From assembly GCA_018136815.1 (NCBI GenBank), contig CM030933.1, positions 4,206,341 through 4,270,340 on the forward strand: 64,000 nt of DNA, in the 5' to 3' direction. A model generated the notes under the pieces. It searched no databases and was not told the DNA's origin. It worked only from the letters and a program-made list of their open reading frames with translations. Positions 55,440 to 64,000 of this stretch are shown here, piece by piece. Position 1 is the stretch's first letter, and each line of letters opens with the position of its first letter. Origin of the DNA: Isochrysis galbana (lineage: Eukaryota > Haptophyta > Isochrysidales > Isochrysidaceae). The position numbers and the translations under genes are program-made.

Positions 55440-57123
55440 CTACGCAGGCGGAGTTTTCATCTTTTTCGTCTTTTTCTCACACCCCTCATCCTCGATCCTA
55501 TTGTCGATGTCGTTCTGCTGGCAGGCGACGATGTCGCTTGGCTGATCTTGGGTGGCGAGGTCCGTGACGCGTGCGAGGACGGCCATCTTGTTCTCCATGT
55601 AGAGTTTGCCAGCTGCTCGGCGCACTTGCACCATGGGACTCGTTTCAGCGTACGCGACCGCCGTGATGTATTCCATGCATGCAGAGGTACGCGACGGCGG
55701 CCTCGTGTCGCATCCGCGATCGACTTCCGACCTTAGGCGTCTTCGAGCCCAGTCGTTCTTGTTGCCGCGGGGTTTTACTCGTAACTTGTAGAACTCTGCA
55801 CTCGTAACTCGCCCCTCGCTCCTTGCCGTTGCGCCCCTTTGTGGCCTGTCTCGCTCCTGTTTCGCTCCTTTGCACCTTGGGCCTTGCTCTGCCTTTGGTC
55901 CCTCCTTGCTGTCGTTCCCCCGCGCTCGTTCTCGCTCTCGTCGTAGGTGTTCGTCGTTGCGGACCTTTCCCCCGCGCGAAGCCTACCCTCTCTCCCCTTC
56001 CGGTTTACGCTCGTAGATTCCCTCCTTACTTTCTATCTGTTCGTTCGCGGTAACCGCCGTTCGCCGTCGGCTCTTCCGTCGCATCATCGCTCTCTTGTCG
56101 GCTTTCTCTTCCTTGTTTCCTTCCTTCTGTGTTTTCCCCGCCCAAGTGGAGAAAGATACGTTAGTGTGGAGGAATGTTGGGTGAAAGTCAGGTGTGCGTG
56201 TCTCGGATTGTTGTCGGACTCATCGGATTGGTACCCTGTCGGCCTCTGTCGCCCTCGTCCCTCGTCCCAGTCGCTCCTCGCTCCCTCGTTTTCGCTCTCG
56301 CTCTTGCTCAGTCGTAACCAGCAATCTTACAACACCAACCAAATCCACTCACTCACCCACTCACCCTCGCTATCCGCTATGTCCGCTCCGTCTTCGCGCT
56401 CGCCCTCGCCACTGCCCGCCATCCATCTCCCAACCATGGAAGATGGCCTGCCCGTCCCGCCCGCCAATGGCCAAAATGCCGTGCCTGCCGCCGCCTACCT
56501 TCCGTCCCGTTCGGTTCCTCCTGTCCCATCCATAACCTCCAATCCGTCACCTCGTCTCCAATGTACTTGGTCTTTGGGATCCTGTCGTACTCGTCGGAGT
56601 AGTCGCCGACGAGCATGAGCTTTGCCTTGCACCAACGGCCCATGTATGGCTCGATGAGTGCCCACATCGACGGGTAGCGTTCCTTGGCCAGATCCACGCG
56701 GAAGTCTCCACATCCACGGCCCATGCCGGAGGCTGTGACGAGCAGCATCGCCAGGATGGCGCCGCTCATGCCCTCCTCCATGTGTTCGCAGAACTTGAGG
56801 GCTGGGCCGCGGATCTCCTCGTAGGTGCGGTGACCGAGTCGCTTGGCGAGGAAGACAAGTACTAGCCCATGGCGAAGGAGCGCCGGGGCCTCTCCACAAC
56901 GAGACGGCTGACTTGGGGCGACCGAGGCGACCGAGAGGCGTTCGAGCGAGGCATGGTAGGGCTCGTAGGCGGCCTCCGAGTCCGATGGTAAGGGTGGTGG
57001 TGCCTCGAGGCATGCGCGAGAAGAGGGGAGGAATCCTTCCAGAGGTAGGGGTGGGGACGGGAAAAATCGACTTTTCAAAATTGCACCCAAAACTCCAAGA
57101 GAAGGCAAGGAGGGATTCTTCAT
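55440..57123 (-). CDS. Hypothetical protein pieces, possibly an interrupted gene
   Basis: Two protein-like minus-strand segments lie here. 57123 to about 56530 reads EEIRGPALKFCEHMEEGMSG, WALIEPYMGRWCKAKLMLVG and DEYDRIPKTKYIGDE. 55676-55440 reads MEYITAVAYAETSPMVQVRR, ENKMAVLARVTDLATQDQPS, ending KKTKKMKTPPA. Between them, 55820-56500 on the plus strand is a different, Ser/Pro-rich low-complexity leader resembling 24.3 kb. They could be exons of one gene with a large intron or an insertion, or two unrelated remnants. No family recognised. Confidence 0.35.
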
Positions 57124-59664
57124 GATGACATCAAAGCAACTACAAAGTTTCGCGAGTTGATTCTTTCGTGGTCACGAGTACGAAGGTCCGCAATGCGGCG
57201 ATTTTTTTGCAGTGGCCAAGGAGTTTTCTTTTAGGTACACACACCCTCATTGCCATGAGCGCCATGCGCAAGATGCAAGTGCAAGTGCAAGTGCTGCTTA
57301 CGGCTTCTCCAGCTCAAGCACTTCTCTAAAATTTGAGGCCCGACGATAGTATTGCCCAATGTATGTGATTCAAGGATAGTATTCGCTCTCACCGTCAGTG
57401 ATGTTCATCAAGATGATTTACTTCAAACTCGCTCTGCGGCCTGCCGCGGCCCGGCGATGAGCTGCTAAATGAATTGCGAATTGCGTCCGCACTCCGCACA
57501 AATGCGCGCCCAACCCACCAATGCGCTCCAAAGTAGGCGCGAAGTGGCCGCCACTTCGGCAAAAGCGCAGGACGTGGTGCGCTCATCCGCTCCGCCAAAA
57601 ACTACTCAACCTCAACATAAAGACTAGAAAATAGCAGAAGCAACAGCAGGCGATTGCTCAATCTCAATCTGCTCAAGGCCGCTCGCAACAGTTGCATCTA
57701 GGTTTGCTCAATCTCAATCTCAATCTACCCACGCACAACATGCTACTCGCATGCGGATAACGACTGCGCCCATCACAACCACCACAACGCCACAATCGAG
57801 GCAAACATTGATCCCACAGATTCCTAGTTAGTAGCTAGAGCACCAAGGCTTGAACTTGGCCAATTCCGCAGCAACTGCCACTCTTCTTGCAACTGTGTGT
57901 GGCCACCTGTAACGCCGGCCTACTAGGTAAGGGAGTGGTGTCATGAGCACAAGTGGGGCCGCGTCCACAGCACGACTTGCATCCGCGTTAGCAGCCAAGT
58001 GGCGTGGGCTCTGGCCCGCATCAGCCGCGCGGCCACGGCCATCCAGCTAGAGCCCCTTGCACTTGCACCAAGCCTGGAAAGCAAAGGAGGGAACATGAGT
58101 ACCGAAGGGGGAATCGCACCATAACGGAAACGAGCGAGGGGCAATCCTGCCGCACAGGATTCCAAGAGACCTATCGAATAAGACGAAAGAAGTGCGGTGT
58201 GCCTGAGGAGGAGATGCAAAGAGATTGCAAATTAAACCTGATTGCAATCACTGAAGTAGATAGACGGATAAAGGTACCCAGCTTTATAGGACGAGTCCTA
58301 CAATGTAGGACGACGTTGTGAACTATGAAGACACGGTTCAATCTAGGAATTGGGAGCTAGGATTTGGTTTCTGTGTTCATCTCATTGCCCTCATTGAGTC
58401 CTCCTAGAGGCTCAAGACACCATTCTCATCAAAGCATAATGAGTTATTTGCCACTCGCGGAAGCCTTCCCGGCAAAAAACGGCGTTGTCCTACGAATTGC
58501 CGCAAACACCTGAGGACACGATTTGAGGCTCATGATGAGCTCCCTAGAACTTGCTCCCACGAGATGAAATGCTCTTTGGCATGGGTTCTTTTCGACCTTC
58601 AGTGGAGACCAAGCTTGGTTTTGAAGCCCAATGCGAGTTTTGGCTGCTTTTGCCTCTTGCGGGGCAAAAACAAAACTCTCGACGCTCCCGGTGGCCTCCG
58701 ATGGCCGAAGTACTCAGTTCACTCTGGAGCCGAAAGCTCGGTCAAGACGAAGTCTACAGCCTTGGCCATAGTGGGAGCTAACTAAGGATCTCAAGACTGA
58801 GTTGGGACTATCCTTCAGTTGGTGGGAAGTCCGTATGTCCGTATCCTTCACTCTCGAAAGTTGTGTGGCTTTCAAGCTCAGGGTCCTACAAATATACCGA
58901 AATCGTAGGACGCGGTCCTATAATGTAGGACGGAACTTTTTAGCCGTAGAGAAGCGCGGGGAAGATAGCGGATTAAACCTATTTGCGAGGCGCCTAGGAC
59001 CTAGGATGAAGAAAGGTGGGGAAACTTCCCTTCTCTTCGAGAGAAAGAGGGAGGGCGCTCCACAACCCAAGATCCTATGCGTCCAAGCGAAGCTTTTGAC
59101 CGAGAACGAGAACGAGAGAATTATAACGATAATACCGAACGACGAAGAGAAGCCTAATGAGTGTCGACTCATCGCGAATGCGACGCAAGAGGTAGAGGCC
59201 CCCCGCTGCCCCGCTGTGTTTGGGACTGTGTTTGGCTGTGTTTCTACGAAACCCAAACACAGACTGTGTTTCCTGTGTTTGGAGAAGCCCCGGCTCGTGT
59301 TTCCCAGCTAGGTGCACACTGCTATAATAAAATCTAAGTTTTATTCTATTTATTATTTATTTAAAACTACTCACATTCCACATCTGGGACTCCGCCGAGG
59401 CGCCTACCCATGCGAACCAAGTGTAAACTTAGTTGGCAGTGCCAGTACTAGTACTAGCGCCCTCATTTAGCGCCAGTGCCAGTTTGCCAGTTCCATCTTC
59501 ATGCCTTTTACTGGTAAAGGTTCAACCACATCTTTTTCTCTAAGGTTAGGAGTCTTTTCCATAAGAGAGCTCCCCTCCCATTCTCTCCTTCTCTCTCTGA
59601 GGCACACAACAGGTCCTCGAGCAAGAGGCAAAGACAGGCGGACGCGTGGTTAGGAGCGGTATAC
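57124..59664. other. Repeat-bearing intergenic region
   Basis: 57640-57730 has several 'gctcaatctcaatct' words. 58292-58308 (GTCCTACAATGTAGGAC) is a perfect palindrome with a relative at 58915-58931. 59035-59190 repeats 51835-51990. 59412-59437 is an inverted start of repeat A. No gene is supported. Confidence 0.5.
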
Positions 59665-60456
59665 ATGGGTCGCAAGCAGCATTCCAGCGGTCGCAGACTA
59701 CTCTCGCCTGCGGAGAGCTCTCAGGGTAGCACGCCTTCCCAGGTGGCAGCAAACCATGCAAAACGTAAAGCTAGCTCGCGGGCTCTAGATCTGGAGGCTG
59801 CTGCAGCGCATGCACTCGAAGCTGTGAACGCCTGCTACAGAGAGATTGATGGCTATACCATCGCACGTGTGGAGCGCGCGGCGCAACGGGCGACAGGCGT
59901 TGTGGTGGACGGCGTGCAATATGGCGAGGTGAAACCTAGCTCGTTTGCGACCGTATTGGCTTGGATGGCCCCTTGCGCAGACGAGAACTTCGTCGATGTA
60001 GGTTCGGGTACTGGTCGTGCTGTGATGACGGCGGCCGCTTTGTACCCTCTCGGCAAGGCTGTCGGTATCGAGATCCAGCCTCGATTGCATGAGGCCGCAT
60101 TGCACGCCTGTTCTCGGATGGATTGGACCGCAGCTGCAACTAACCAGAACAAAATTGAATTCAAATGTGCCGATGGGCTAGGGGATGGCGCCATCTGGCC
60201 GGACACCGCAGACCTCGTCTTTTGTACAACAACATGTTTCACAGAGGATATGCTACAAGCCTTCACCTCACTCGCCTGCCGACTACGACCTGGGACACGG
60301 ATCGCTACGACAACACGGGGACTCAACAAAAGGGGATTCGAGCTATTGCAGTCTGGCTTATTGCCGTACGCGAAGGGGGCGCTCACGTTCTTTGTGTATC
60401 GGCGTGTCGAGAGTGGCCGCGTCTCCAAGCGCAAACACGAAGAGAGAGAAGAGTGA
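59665..60456 (+). CDS. DOT1-like class I SAM methyltransferase, intronless
   Basis: A 263-residue frame from the ATG at 59665. The N-terminus is basic and Ser-rich (MGRKQHSSGRRLLSP), a possible nuclear signal. The fold starts at YGEVKPSSFATVLAWM, then motif I FVDVGSGTGRAVMTAAALYP (Asp111), then AVGIEIQPRLHEAAL (acidic Glu at the end of beta2). The order YGE...F...DxGSGxGxxV...GIEI is that of DOT1-type enzymes. Later strands are ADLVFCTTTCFTEDM and RLRPGTRIATTTRG, and the tail is Lys/Arg/Glu-rich. DOT1 methylates histone H3 Lys79, but many short algal and protist members have unknown substrates. The FCTTTCF segment stands where DOT1 has VNNFAF, so substrate assignment is unsafe. Confidence 0.78.
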   Translation: MGRKQHSSGRRLLSPAESSQGSTPSQVAANHAKRKASSRALDLEAAAAHALEAVNACYREIDGYTIARVERAAQRATGVVVDGVQYGEVKPSSFATVLAWMAPCADENFVDVGSGTGRAVMTAAALYPLGKAVGIEIQPRLHEAALHACSRMDWTAAATNQNKIEFKCADGLGDGAIWPDTADLVFCTTTCFTEDMLQAFTSLACRLRPGTRIATTTRGLNKRGFELLQSGLLPYAKGALTFFVYRRVESGRVSKRKHEEREE

Positions 60457-60612
60457 GCAGTGCGCTAGTGACTCGTGTCCTCTGCGAATCTTCAATATAC
60501 TTCATTATTAATGTGACACACGTCTGGGGAGCTACCCCCTGCATCGTATACTACATTTTTAGCGTACGTCGCGGGAGTATGATACGAGTATGCACATGAT
60601 GTGCGGAGTGAC

Positions 60613-61095
60613 ATGCGTCGTCAGGCCGCTGTGCGGGTCGCCCGAGGCGCCGTGGGTGCGGCGGCGTTCCCACGCGCGACGCCGAGCGCAGCGTGCGCCC
60701 ATTGGCAAGGAGTGCTCTCACAACCCATGTGGGGCAGCCCGTCGCACCCGGGTCCTAAGCTAAACCCCACATGGGCGAAACTATGGAATAAGCTTGAATA
60801 TAATGCCATTCATAACGTATTTAAAGAATACGGAGCGACTACGCCCTATAACAGCGAAGAATGCGCACAATACCTCAAAAACAACGACACGTATATACAC
60901 TTTCAGGGAGAATATATCCCAAGGGACAAATTCTTAGATGCATGGGTCACACTGGTGAGCCACGCCACGGCAATAATGACGACGCTAGAAAATACGAACG
61001 AGGCAGGAAACGCGCCTCCTCGGCGCGAGACGGGCGAACAAAACCGCCCGGAGGAACCGCCACTCGAAATACGCATAACGCAAGACGGGGACTAA
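60613..61095 (+). CDS. Unrecognised 160-residue protein
   Basis: The frame from the ATG at 60613 begins with a GC-rich, Arg/Ala-rich leader (MRRQAAVRVARGAVGAAAF) that looks like a mitochondrial presequence. From about residue 55 the codon use turns AT-richer (KLWNKLEYNAIHNVFKEYG; NNDTYIHFQGEYIPRDKF). The change is abrupt, suggesting either a mature domain acquired by transfer or an exon fusion. The stop at 61093-61095 lies 18 bases before the GA tract. No family recognised. Confidence 0.5.
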   Translation: MRRQAAVRVARGAVGAAAFPRATPSAACAHWQGVLSQPMWGSPSHPGPKLNPTWAKLWNKLEYNAIHNVFKEYGATTPYNSEECAQYLKNNDTYIHFQGEYIPRDKFLDAWVTLVSHATAIMTTLENTNEAGNAPPRRETGEQNRPEEPPLEIRITQDGD

Positions 61096-61111
61096 TAAGC
61101 TATCAAAGCGC

Positions 61112-61506
<395 letters not shown>

Positions 61507-61554
61507 ACACACATCCACTTTGACGCGAGCATCGATGGGGATATGCTTCCGGGA

Positions 61555-61668
61555 GGTGATGGCGATTGAACGCTTTTCCATGTGTTGTGTAGGTGATTGA
61601 GTGATTGAACGCTTTTCCATGTGTTGTGTACACAAGTTGTGTAGGTGATTGAAGGCTTTTCCATGCGG
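61555..61668. repeat. Three tandem copies of a ~40-bp unit
   Basis: Core 'gtgattgaacgcttttccatg' occurs three times (about 61556, 61595 and 61645), followed in the first two by 'tgttgtgta'. Confidence 0.85.
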
Positions 61669-62120
61669 TGGCCAACTAAGTTTATACTTGGTTGCCCCAT
61701 GGGGGGGCACGAGCCCCCCCCTCTCTCCACTCCTCCCCTGCCATGGGGGAGGAACCACTCATCCTCCTGGCACGCCTGATGGCTTGCCAGGAGGCCACTG
61801 CCCTGCTGACCCACTCTCTCCCTGGCAGGCACGCCTGCCTCGCGCGTCCTGGCCTGTCGTGGCCAGCCCATCGCTCCAACCCCCCCTCCCCCCCTGGTCG
61901 ACAGGCAGACAGGTGCAGAGTGGGGGCCCCAGAGGCCCAGGAGCGCCAGCGAGGGAGAGGCAGGAGAGGCCAGGGCCCAGCCCCAGCCTCCTCTGCCCCC
62001 TGAGCTGGCCTCCAGGAGCCTCCAGGGGCCGCCAGAGAGCAGCTGCAGGCCTGCCGCAGGCGCGCCATCGCGCGTGCCGCAGGGGAGAGGAGAGAGAGCG
62101 CGGAGAAGGGGGTGGGCGGA
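61669..62120 (+). repeat. Dispersed repeat family A, copy 2
   Basis: Same order as 11950-12430: 'ccaactaagtttatacttgg', 'ccatggggggg', C-rich words, 'ctccactcctcccctgccat', 'gagcgccagcgagggagagg', 'ccccctgagctg'. Identity is high by eye. Confidence 0.8.
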
Positions 62121-62159
62121 GCGAGAGCTCCGCTCACCCCATCGCTCCTCGTCGTTCAA

Positions 62160-62306
62160 CCAGACAGCGAACAACTACACATACTCAAAATATGTCTATG
62201 GGACCAAAGGCTTTCCGTGTCACAACGCGGACAGTGCATTGCCCAGGCGCAGCTGTGGTATGCGCGCGTCTTCAACTCCACGTTCGTCCTGCCCACGGAA
62301 GTGTAA
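62160..62306 (+). pseudogene. C-terminal fragment of an unknown protein
   Basis: Directly after repeat A the frame reads SEQLHILKICLWDQRLSVSQ, then AQAQLWYARVFNSTFVLPTE and a stop 37 bases before the next ATG. The tight spacing and similar base composition suggest it belonged with the downstream small gene, its N-terminus lost to the repeat insertion. Confidence 0.35.
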
Positions 62307-62343
62307 CTCACTGTCCCATCTTTTCTGTCGCTTTTACTAAACA

Positions 62344-62796
62344 ATGGGCAACACCGCCGGGCGAATCGACAATCACGGCTTCGGAATCGGAAAGTATGAC
62401 GTCGACACACAAGACCCCAAGAATGCACATGTTAAAGCGGGATGCAAAATGACCATCTTCTCCGAAGCCGGCTTCAAAGGCGAACACAAAACCATCAACG
62501 GCCCGTCGATGCTCAGCTCAGAAGACGTGCGGTGGGAGGTTGTCGACCTAAAGGCTATCGGATGGACTCAGCCAGTGCGCTCCCTAGAAATAGAGTGTCA
62601 TCCGGACTCGGCAGCGGCCAAACGAAAAAGCGAATTTCAAGCTGAAGTAACCAAAATGTTCGCAAAGGGAGCCGCATTTTTGCTAGGAACCATCGTGCTC
62701 GCAGTACTTGTCATCATTCTCTTGTGGAAATTACTCAACAAACGGTCCACCGAAAAAAATCCAAAGGGATACGACACCGCGCCACAGGCTAAATAA
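62344..62796 (+). CDS. Crystallin-like, myristoylatable small membrane protein
   Basis: A 150-residue intronless frame. MGNTAGR at the start is a good N-myristoylation context. Residues about 35-85 (CKMTIFSEAGFKGEHKTING, then SSEDVRWEVVDLKAIGWTQP and VRSLEIE) read as a beta/gamma-crystallin-like Greek-key motif ('Y/F..F.G......' then '.SI.V'). One strong TM helix follows at about 112-134 (FLLGTIVLAVLVIILLWKLL) with a basic tail. Small myristoylated single-TM proteins are common in virions of large and polinton-like viruses of algae, but the sequence alone does not prove this. Composition is less GC-rich than the host genes here. Confidence 0.65.
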   Translation: MGNTAGRIDNHGFGIGKYDVDTQDPKNAHVKAGCKMTIFSEAGFKGEHKTINGPSMLSSEDVRWEVVDLKAIGWTQPVRSLEIECHPDSAAAKRKSEFQAEVTKMFAKGAAFLLGTIVLAVLVIILLWKLLNKRSTEKNPKGYDTAPQAK

Positions 62797-63125
62797 AAAG
62801 AGCACTTAAACAATCCAGACGGGGAGTGTTCATGTTAATCACCACAAACTCAATCCGTTTGTACCTTAATAAGGGGGTCCTTTAAGTAAAACTTATACCG
62901 TCCACATGGGGGGCACTTGCGAAAAAAACAACCAAACCTGAGGTTGCACCCTTTTCCCAATAGCTCTCGGGGGATTTTCTCGGTCCCCCGGTAGCTCTCG
63001 GTGGGGCTGTTGGCGATCGGGAGAAAATTTCCCCCCGATAGCTCCCGGGGCCCCCCGAGAGCTCCTGGGGGGCGTTGGCTCCTGGGGGGTAACATATACA
63101 TGCACGTAAATATTAGCAGTAGTGA
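62797..63125. repeat. Non-coding stretch with a shared motif and purine/pyrimidine repeats
   Basis: 62926-62948 is the 22-bp motif shared with 28324-28346. 62955-63075 has five copies of 'agctc(t/c)cggggg' or its complement, able to fold. Confidence 0.6.
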
Positions 63126-64000
63126 TTATTTTTTCTTTATTAGCCCAAAGGAGAGCTTAGGCCGTTTCGTGCCCGACGCGTCGCTACTACCGTGGCTGCG
63201 GTTCAGAACACGATCAAGTTCGGCAGCCTCTTCCGCCTTCTTCTTTTGCTCCTCTCGTTCGGATTCAAGGCGCGCTTGCAGCTCGAGGAACTTTTTCTCA
63301 GACAAAGCACGCTGCACTTCAATCGCTTTTGCTGCCTTTACTGCCTCGGCTGCCAAAGCCTCCCGCTGTGTCGCAAGCTTCCTCTCAGCCTCGGCTTGAC
63401 GCTCGCGCTCCTTCGTTCTAGCAGCCTGGCGAGCTTGTGCCACTGCGGCAGCTACCTCTGCGGGAAGAGACTCTTCCATGAGCCTACGAGCCTAAGAAGA
63501 GCCAAAAAAATTGAAGGAGGATGGATCAAGAAAAGCCCCGCCTATTCTACAGGTCTTTCGATATGATGTGCCCATGGGTGCAATTGCAGGGCGTGGCAAA
63601 GTCTGGCTTGACTTGCATGACCGGGACAGTGCACGAACACTGCAGGTGAGTAATCTGGCTCTGGTATAGTGGATCTGCGGGTTGCCAACACCTCTGCAAT
63701 CTCGGGGGCCATCGCCACCTCAGCTTCTATTGCACGGCGTTGTGCCTCTGCTTCGATGGCCCGCTCAAGCTCTTCTTTCACCGCTGACTCGAACATCTCC
63801 TCCTCCATCACGCGCATAGTTTCCTTTCGCCAAAGCTCGGTTGCCTCCGCCTCGGCCGCACGTCTTGCTGCCGCTTCTTTGTCCCTCTGCACCCACTGTT
63901 CCGATGGATCCACCTCGAGCTGTGCGTCACCACCAGGTCTGCTAGGAGGCACAGGAGTGACCAGGTTGTCAAGGGAATCGTGCTGAGTATGGGTAGAAGT
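63126..64000 (-). CDS. ARGLU1-like Arg/Glu-rich coiled-coil protein (5' end beyond window)
   Basis: Minus strand, open at the window edge. Exon 64000-63719 ends EAEAQRRAIEAE; a GT-AG intron (63718-63492) joins it in phase to exon 63491-63126, which starts ARRLMEESLPAEVAAAVAQA. Long charged helices (ATELWRKETMRVMEEEMFES; KKFLELQARLESEREEQKKK) end in RPKLSFGLIKKK. The final PKLSF motif after an E/R/K helix matches the end of ARGLU1, a splicing and Mediator-linked nuclear protein. The helices alone would be weak evidence; the tail motif supports the call. Alternatively any Glu/Arg-rich coiled-coil protein. Confidence 0.55.

Overview
This is nuclear DNA of a microbial eukaryote. Most reliable genes are split by short spliceosomal introns of about 60-370 bp. 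There are no operons and no ribosome binding sites. The DNA is GC-rich and full of long microsatellites and broken transposons. The best fit is an alga with a red-type secondary plastid, most likely a haptophyte, with a stramenopile as the alternative. The clearest clue is a cyclophilin whose leader combines a signal peptide, a cut site before Phe (VHA|F), a transit region and a twin-arginine thylakoid signal. Gene models below were built by hand from reading frame, GT/GC-AG sites and codon phase, so exon limits are predictions.

Layout. 0.4-2.3 kb: F-box/NHL-repeat protein (-). 4.0-5.9 kb: a hAT transposase relic split by a second hAT element with intact TIRs and an 8-bp target duplication. 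6.7-9.6 kb: fused E1 alpha-beta 2-oxoacid dehydrogenase (-). 10.4-13.1 kb: 3' end of a LINE, a dispersed repeat and a 183-bp MITE. 13.9-14.5 kb: CKS1 (+). 15.8-18.5 kb: VPS53 (-). 19.1-20.8 kb: YebC/TACO1 (-). 21.4-21.8 kb: an unrecognised 98-residue membrane protein (+). 23.8-24.6 kb: second LINE fragment. 25.1-26.3 kb: plastid cyclophilin (-). 29.3-31.6 kb: choline-transporter-like protein (+). 32.4-33.2 kb: small ORF and possible LTR-retroelement remnant. 34.3-35.5 kb: isoprenylcysteine methylesterase-like hydrolase (+). 37.7-39.6 kb: Ala/Lys/Pro-rich secreted or plastid protein (-). 40.7-41.8 kb: nucleotide-sugar-transferase-like protein (+). 42.9-44.1 kb: 2OG-Fe(II) oxygenase (-). 45.3-49.0 kb: SDP1-type triacylglycerol lipase in 8 exons (+). 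49-52 kb: repeat-dense zone. 52.5-54.4 kb: MRS2/CorA Mg2+ channel (-). 55.4-57.1 kb: hypothetical. 59.7-60.5 kb: DOT1-like methyltransferase (+). 60.6-62.8 kb: small odd genes around a 392-bp GA tract, one encoding a crystallin-like, myristoylatable membrane protein. 63.1-64.0 kb: ARGLU1-like protein (-), cut by the window end.

The genes are unrelated housekeeping and metabolic functions: trafficking, cell cycle, organelle translation, lipid and acyl metabolism, ion and choline transport, and plastid protein folding. No cluster logic links them. The common architectural feature is a purine-rich (GA)n tract on the sense strand just upstream of the start codon of many genes, in both orientations. 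Candidates for something not yet described are that tract, the nested hAT pair, the 183-bp MITE, the LINE with a T-ending tail, the 98-residue membrane protein and the virus-like small genes near 61-63 kb.
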